Below, piece after piece: positions 58,615 to 64,000 of a DNA stretch of 64,000 nucleotides (position 1 is the stretch's first letter; every line of letters begins with the position of its first letter). Where the stretch lies: positions 63,178,266 to 63,242,265 of the forward strand of contig OY288253.1 of assembly GCA_958450325.1 (NCBI GenBank), given 5' to 3'. The stretch is from Agrostemma githago (lineage: Eukaryota; Streptophyta; Magnoliopsida; Caryophyllales; Caryophyllaceae). The notes below the pieces were generated by a model that saw nothing but the letters and a program-made list of their open reading frames with translations, did no database searches and was not told where the DNA came from. A program made the translations under genes and the position numbers.

Positions 58615-59851
58615 TTAAGGGTAGTAACGTTTCAGTTGGTCCAGGTTGGTTGGGTTGACAAACTCGTTCCCGTCCAGGTCCGTTAGCATTACGGCTCCGC
58701 CTGATAGAATGTTCTTTACCAAATATGGCCCGGCCCAATTGGGTTTCAATTTCCCTCTCGGGTAGACTGGTAATAAGGCTCGAACAGACTTGAGAACCAA
58801 ATCCCATTCTTTAATGTTTCTGGGCCTCACCTTTTTGTTGAAGGCCCGCTGGATCCTTTTTTGATATATCTGAATGTTATGGAGGGCACGAGATCGTCGT
58901 TCGTCTAATAGGACTAGCGAGTCATACCGTGCTCGAACCCAATCAGCTTCAGGTACTTGACTTTCGAGGAGGATCCTAAGGGACGACACTTTCAACTCGA
59001 CGGGCTGGACCGCTTCCATCCCGTGTGTTAGGTAATACGGCGTTGCACTGGTTGCAATGCGGATTGATGTCCGGTATCCCCATAATGCAAAGGATATTTT
59101 TTCGGGCCAGTCCCGGTAATTATAAGCCATCTTTTTGAGTATGGTGACAATTGTCTTATTAGCCGCTTCTACCGCTCCATTTATTTGGGGTCAGTAGGGT
59201 GAAGATGTATGCCTTTGAATTTTATACTTGGTCAGCAGGGCCACTGTTTCAGCTTGAAAATGGGTCCCGTGGTCACTGATAAATTCGTGCGGGATCCCGT
59301 ATCGGCATATTATCTTGTTTTGGATAAACTTGGCAACATGCTTGGCGTTGAGAATACGATAAGATTCGGTTTCGACCCACTTGGTGAAATAGTTGATAGT
59401 TACCAAAATGAAACAATGTCCGCCAATACCCGAAGGATTTATCTTCCCGATTATGTCGATACCCCACGTCGAAAATGGCCAAGGTGACGTCATGGTATAT
59501 AACAGAGATGACGGCATATGTTGCACATTGGCGAAGATCTGACAGTTATGGCAACGCTTAACATATAACTGGCAATCGGTTTCCATATTATTCCAGTAGT
59601 ACCTGAGCCTAATGAATTTGGACTAGCATCTGAGCATTCATGTGTGGACCGCACTCACCATCGTGTACTTCGGCCATAACCTTCTCGGCTTTGGTTGTAT
59701 CAATGCATAGGAGAAGAACCCCTTGTGCTGTCTTTTTGTACAGTTGTCCATCGTCGGTGCGGACAAACTGGGTTGCTAGCCTTCGTAAGGCTTTCTTGGC
59801 TCGACTGTCGCTCCCGGGAGGATATTCCCCGGTCGTTAGGTATGTTAGCAC
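58615..59851 (-). pseudogene. Ogre integrase
   Basis: Read right to left, the zinc-binding region (EVHDGECGPHMNAQM, CHNCQIF) is followed by the catalytic core with WGIDIIGKINPSG (Asp), GIPHEFISDHGTHF (Asp) and NGAVEAANK (Glu). The C-terminal part has WGYRTSIRIATSATPYYLTH, GPYLVKNILSGGAVML and LDQLKRYYP before the stop at 58615. All three acidic residues of the DDE triad are present. Breaks are a stop at about 59608, a TGA in HTSSPY|PQ near 59191 and frame changes, so no active protein is expected. It would integrate the cDNA copy. Confidence 0.9.
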
Positions 59852-60331
59852 AGCTTGATACCATGGCTCGGGATCAGGTATCTCGATATCTTCATGTCGT
59901 GGATGTATGCCGGCTCAGATCGTCTTTCGACACAAATTGGCATACTGGTCACGTGATCGGGAATATTTAGTAAAGATGCTAGTTTTGAGAGTGTATCTGC
60001 AAACTGATTTTCTTCCCGAGGCAAGTATATATACTCTATCTTTTGGAATTGTTTCTCGAGATCCCTTACTCGTGCCTGATAGGCCACGAGATTGGCGTTC
60101 TGAGTTTTCCATTTTTAAAGTGCTTGATTAATGACCAGGGAAGAGTCGCCGTGTACCCGGAGGTTTGTGACCCCCAAATTGGCGGCGGCTTGTAGCCCGT
60201 GGATGCATGCTTCATACTCGATAGCGTTATTGGTAACGTCAAAGTCTTGTTTGATAGATACGGGAGTATGTTCCCCTCTTGGCGAGATTAAAAGAATCCC
60301 GACTCCGAATCCTCAGAAATTGGATGCATCG
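59852..60331 (-). pseudogene. Ogre second (archaeal-like) RNase H
   Basis: Codons read GVGILLISPRGEHTPVSI, then NNAIEYEACIHGLQAAANLG (catalytic Glu), VHGDSSLVINQAL (Asp) and REENQFADTLSKLAS (the C-terminal Asp). An RNase H downstream of the RT-linked one marks the Tat/Ogre lineage. A TGA at the start (near 60316) and a TAA near 60112 break it. Confidence 0.82.
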
Positions 60332-61653
60332 TCGAAGTATAAATCCCACGTTTCGGTATCGGTATGGAAAATATCTTCATCTGGGAAGGACCAGGTGTCG
60401 GTGTGTCTTTCTTTGGCTATTGGGCTATCGGCAAGGAACTCGGCTACCACTCGACCTTTAATGGCTTTCAAAGGAACGAACTTTAGGTCGAATTCTGCCA
60501 GCATTAGAGTCCATCTTGATATCCTGCCATTGAGAACAGGCTTTTTGAAGAGATACTTGATTGGATCCATTCTAGATAGCACCTGTACCTTGTAGCTGAG
60601 CATATAATGTCGAAGCTTCTTAGTGGCCCAGACCAAAGCTAAACACGTCTTTTCGAGCATGGTGTATTTACACTCGTACTCTAAAAACTTTTTGCTGACG
60701 TAGTAGATAGCTCGTTCTTCGGAATTGACCGTCTGAGCCAGTATAGCCCTCATGGCTGTCTGGGTCGTTGTTAGGTATAACGACAAAGGTAAACCGGGTT
60801 GAGGTGGCATCAAAACTGGTGGAGCAAACAAGATTTCCTTGATTTTATCGAAGGCTGTTTGACATTTATCGTCCCACAGTATTCGTTCTTCTATCTTTAG
60901 CTTCTTGAAAATCGGTTCCCACACCATGGTTAGTTTTGAAATGAACCTGCTGATGTACTGGACTTTCCCGAGAAATCCTCTTATTTCTTTTTCGGTCTTA
61001 GGAGGCTGCATCTCGCTAATGACTTTGATTTTAGCTGGATCGACTTCGATGCCACGTTGGCTAATGATATGACCCAGTAATTTGCCAGACGTTACCCCAA
61101 AACTACATTTCTGGGGGTTTAACCTCATGTTGTACTTGCGTAATCGAGTGAAGAATTTTCTCAGGGCAGTGATATGACCGTCCCCGTTCTTAGACTTGAC
61201 GATCATATCGTCTACATAGACTTCCACTTCTTTATGCATCATGTCGTGTAATAAAGTTGTGGCGGTTCGTTGATAAGTGGCCTCGACATTAATGAGACCA
61301 AATGGCATAACAGTATAGCAGTAAGTACCCCAAGGTGTAATGAAGGCGGTCTTATCCATATCTTCTTCTGCCTTTTTTATCTTGTTATACCCGGCATACC
61401 CGTCCATAAATGATAGAAGGGCATGATCAGCTGTGTTATCCACCAGTATGTCAATGTGCGGTAACAGGAAATCGTTATTCGGGCTCGCCTTGTTAAGATC
61501 CCGAAAATCTACGCAGACATGTACCTTGTCGTTCTTTTTAGGAACTGGCACGATGTTCGCAACCCAGTCCGGATATTCGGACACTTGTATGAAACCGGCC
61601 TTGAATTGTTTATCGACTTCTTCCTTGACCTTAAGGGACCATTCAGGCCTCAT
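60313..61653 (-). pseudogene. Ogre reverse transcriptase and first RNase H
   Basis: A 446-codon open stretch begins MRPEWSLKVKEEVDKQF, with VPKKNDKVHVCVDFRDLNKA, MPFGLINVEATYQR, the polymerase active site EVYVDDMIVKS (YVDD), LNPQKCSFGVTSGKLLGHII and KVQYISRFISKL. The connection/RNase H region follows (YLTTTQTAMRAILAQ, EKTCLALVWATKKLRHYML). Upstream, the continuous frame is broken by a TAG at 61665 and a 1-base shift just before MRPEW. The open core shows decay is recent. It copies element RNA into DNA. Confidence 0.92.
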
Positions 61654-62797
61654 TGGCGAAGCTTCTATTTAACCGACTTGAACCCGTCCTTGATCGGTAT
61701 ATGGTGCTCGGCTATTTTGCGGTCTATCCCCGGCATGTCCTTGTAGGACCATGCGAAGACGTCTTTGAACTCTTGGAGGAGGTTCGTGAATTGTTGTTTC
61801 TCCTCGGGATCTAAGGGTAACCCTATCTTAAGCATCTGAGGTTCTAAGGTTGTTCCCACGTTGATGGACTCAGTTTCTTCGATTACCGGGTTCCGGAACT
61901 CCGATCAGATGTGGAGGTAGGGGTACCTGTTCGTCGGGTTTCTCAATGTCATTGCACAAAACCTTTTTGAAATTGAAAGTATTTTGAAACTGAGACAAGT
62001 CGTAAGCAGAACGATTGTTATTATTGATTGAAAATTTAGAAAATAGCTCGAAAAGAGCTGCCATCTGATCATTAGTCAGTGGCGGGATAGGTAAGGCGCT
62101 CGGGACAGACCCCGAAACACCAGGAGTAACTAAAAGGAGAGGGGTAGTTACAGGAGTGACTCTAGCACCGGACTCACTAGACTCGATCTCAGACTCAGAC
62201 TCAGACTCAAACTCGGGCATTTCTCCTTCTCCAGTGATCAGCTTGTAAGTCCTTCATTGACTGTCAGTCCATTTGACAGTCTTCCTCCAGGCTCTCTTTC
62301 CCGTCTCGGATCCTACGTCCGAGATTAGCTTAGTTGGGTAAAACCTATTGTTGCGAAGAATAAGATTGACCAGATCCTCTTTTGATGTCGGGGCCGCGAT
62401 TTCCTCCCCAAAAATTAGCCCTAAGACGGGCTCAGCGTTGCTTGGATCTTCTGACTGGACGAGGGCGAAGACATCGTCCGGGATGTAGTTACAGTCCTGG
62501 GCCAACTGGGTCCCAGGGTGCGTAGCATTGGGTTGGTACAGACCAACCTAGACATCTCGAATACTGGAGTAACAAATTTGATTATATTGGCCCGGTCCAT
62601 ATTTCCCGGCTTCATAGTATACCCCAAACCGAATCGAGATCCCCCGTCATTTAGGACTTCAATAATTTTCCCGGCGGGTAGATATGACCTTGAAGTAGCC
62701 CCATGCAAATACCCTAGATTTTGTCACAATTAGCCACAGTCATAGGTGTTGCCTCCAAGGAGATGACACTGTCGTGTAAAGGCAACTTGATTTTCCA
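61654..62797 (-). pseudogene. Ogre protease-RT linker region
   Basis: Pieces in several frames appear: SYLPAGKIIEVLNDGGSRFG (62420-62708), DCNYIPDDVFALVQSEDPSN (62254-62505), an Glu/Ser-rich stretch ESESESEIESSES (near 62190), and LQEFKDVFAWSYKDMPGI (61665-61859), the usual lead-in to RT. Stops near 62797, 62730 and 62254 separate them. Ogre elements are known to remove an intron between protease and RT, so some breaks may be splicing rather than decay; no clear splice pair was fixed. Confidence 0.65.
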
Positions 62798-63168
62798 CTA
62801 TAGGGTGGAGGATACCGCCTTGACTGCGTGGATCCACGGCCTCCCTAGGAGCAGGTTAAAGGAAGAAGTGACATCGATTACTTGAATCTCCAATTCCTTT
62901 TCTATAGGGCCTGTTATGATGGTTAGTTTCACGGCTCCGGCTACCGATCTTGGGCTTCCGTCGAAAGCCTGAATTGTTTGAGCGGTTGGAATGTAGTCAG
63001 CCTCAGTAATGCAGAGGGCTTTGGCGGTCCTCAAGGGGAGTACGTTGACCGCCGAATCATCGTCGATTAGGGTCATCGGGAGGTACTTTCCACGGCAGAT
63101 TACCGTGATGTAGAGGGCCATGTTGTGGGTAGCCCCATATGGCAGTAGATCGGCTTCAGAGAAGGTGA
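62798..63168 (-). pseudogene. Ogre aspartic protease
   Basis: It starts with LITFSEADLLPYGATHN, then LYITVICRGKYLPMTLIDDD (active-site Asp). The usual Gly after Asp is replaced: the motif reads IDDDSAVNVLPL where family members have a D-x-G-S form. LLLGRPWIHA follows near the end and a TAG at 62798 stops it. A one-base shift at 63165 separates it from gag. The protease would cut the Gag-Pol polyprotein. Confidence 0.8.
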
Positions 63169-64000
63169 TTAAGGGCCTTCTTCCTTGGCTTTGTCCTTTA
63201 AGTGGGGTAGGACCGTGGCTACCATTTCAGCAGGAGTAGCCATGGAGTCGATCTGGACTTGATCGAGGGCCTTAGTGAGTGCCTCTCGATGTTCCTGTGA
63301 GCTGACCAAGAGTTGCCATATAGAGAGATCAACTCGAGTCCTCCTTAGTTGCTTTACGAGAGCCTTTTCGGTGGTTGGCTCTTCGGGAGCGACTTCCACC
63401 CTGATTGGTTCAGTAATGGTTATTGATGTAGGAGTGTCCCTAAGGTGGTTACTGGCTAAGGCCTTGGACTTAACCTTCTGGATCTCCTCGGGAGTGATGG
63501 GGATAGCTTCCCCTTTGGTGAGATAGACATCGTCCTCATCATCGCACCAGATCCCGTTTATTTGCGGGATAAGGGGAGAAATGAGTTGTGAGCAGTCAAC
63601 TATTTCTCCGAAGAAAATGGCATGGGTAGCTAAGGGATTGTCCTTATTGATGGGCTTACCTCCGGGTAAAAGGATCTTGCCGCTCTCGATTAGATGCTTG
63701 AGCTTCCAACATTTCTCGGTGTCGTGCCCATTGCCCCGATGGTATTGGCAATAGGCCTGGATGTCGTAGGCCTTGGAGCGACGCTCGACCGAGACTTTGG
63801 GCGTTGGGCCTATCGGTTGGATAAGGCCTTTTGACGATAGCCTTTGTAAGGCATGTGTATAGGTAGTACCTATATCGGTGAATACCCGCGGCGTGGTATT
63901 CCTCTTGGACGGGGTATCAAGTAGATTGATCTCGTCGAAAATGCTACGAGTAGCAGCTGTGGTTGTGGGCTTGCTAGTGGATGAGCTTGCCCCTTGATAC
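63169..64000 (-). CDS. Ogre gag C-terminal region (partial)
   Basis: The minus frame is open from the window edge to a stop at 63169. It has a zinc-knuckle-like YCQYHRGNGHDTEKCWKLK (C-x2-H-x4-H-x4-C), then HAIFFGEIVDCSQLISPLIP, an acidic DDEDD, and VKQLRRTRVDLSIWQLLVSS, a block typical of Tat/Ogre polyproteins before protease. The gene's start is outside the window. Confidence 0.85.
   Translation of the reverse strand, partial: YQGASSSTSKPTTTAATRSIFDEINLLDTPSKRNTTPRVFTDIGTTYTHALQRLSSKGLIQPIGPTPKVSVERRSKAYDIQAYCQYHRGNGHDTEKCWKLKHLIESGKILLPGGKPINKDNPLATHAIFFGEIVDCSQLISPLIPQINGIWCDDEDDVYLTKGEAIPITPEEIQKVKSKALASNHLRDTPTSITITEPIRVEVAPEEPTTEKALVKQLRRTRVDLSIWQLLVSSQEHREALTKALDQVQIDSMATPAEMVATVLPHLKDKAKEEGP

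Larger units (their letters stand above)
39776..64000 (-). mobile_element. Ogre-type Ty3/gypsy element (minus), runs off right edge
   Basis: Read right to left it holds gag end (64000-63169), protease (63168-62798), linker, RT-RNase H (61653-60313), a second RNase H (60331-59852), integrase (59851-58615), a 3' region with an antisense PMD-like gene, a purine tract (50637-50650), and the 3' LTR (50636 to 39776, split by a nested element). The double RNase H and integrase type fit the Tat/Ogre lineage. The 5' LTR lies outside the window. Stops and frameshifts make it inactive. Confidence 0.85.

Noticed and set aside
1..64000. CRISPR arrays, tRNA or rRNA genes, bacterial operons
   Set aside because: None seen; the repeats are transposon-related and the genes are spliced plant genes.

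Overview
The window is plant nuclear DNA, almost certainly from a dicot with a large repeat-rich genome. It has Ty3/gypsy elements of the Tat/Ogre type, CACTA, hAT, Mutator, Harbinger and Stowaway DNA elements, and one intact spliced plant gene (AXR4). Nothing in it identifies the species; Caryophyllales is only a guess. All family assignments come from reading translated motifs by eye, with no database search.

Layout. (1) 1-28 kb: exon 1 of a ribonuclease T2 gene lies at 761-1027 and exons 2-3 at 21778-22293, both on +. Between them a minus-strand Tat-type LTR retrotransposon (RT1, 1430-21550) sits in intron 1, bounded by the 5-bp duplication gttgc. RT1 contains a 5.7-kb CACTA element (4742-10426) in its integrase region and is strongly rearranged: 10847-18166 is a nearly identical inverted copy of 19614-26934, with a 1.45-kb spacer holding the end of a second Tat element (RT2). 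The arms carry RNase T2 exons 2-3, fragments of a histone H4 and an RRM gene, and a palindrome-rich array. (2) 28.4-30.9 kb: an intact two-exon AXR4 homologue, the only clearly functional host gene. (3) 31.3-37.8 kb: a Mutator-like element with a decayed transposase, a decayed plant-mobile-domain (PMD) gene and a nested hAT element. (4) 38.7-39.8 kb: LTR-like sequence. (5) 39.8-64 kb: a minus-strand Ogre-type element running off the right edge. Its 3' LTR is split by a complete 8.5-kb non-autonomous relative in the opposite orientation (41928-50414, duplication atggt). Between this LTR and pol lies a gene read in the opposite direction to the element, spliced and PMD-like, itself hit by a hAT element and a CACTA element. 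Pol (INT, second RNase H, RT) and gag-pro follow to the window end, with several stops and frameshifts.

How it fits together: repeated nesting of mobile elements has broken one host gene (RNase T2) and left another (AXR4) intact. The points most worth a second look are the very young giant inverted duplication containing host exons, a dispersed 14-bp palindrome (CACTCGATCGAGTG) that recurs in Ogre LTRs and in the intron of the antisense PMD gene, and the carriage of PMD genes by two unrelated element classes within 25 kb.
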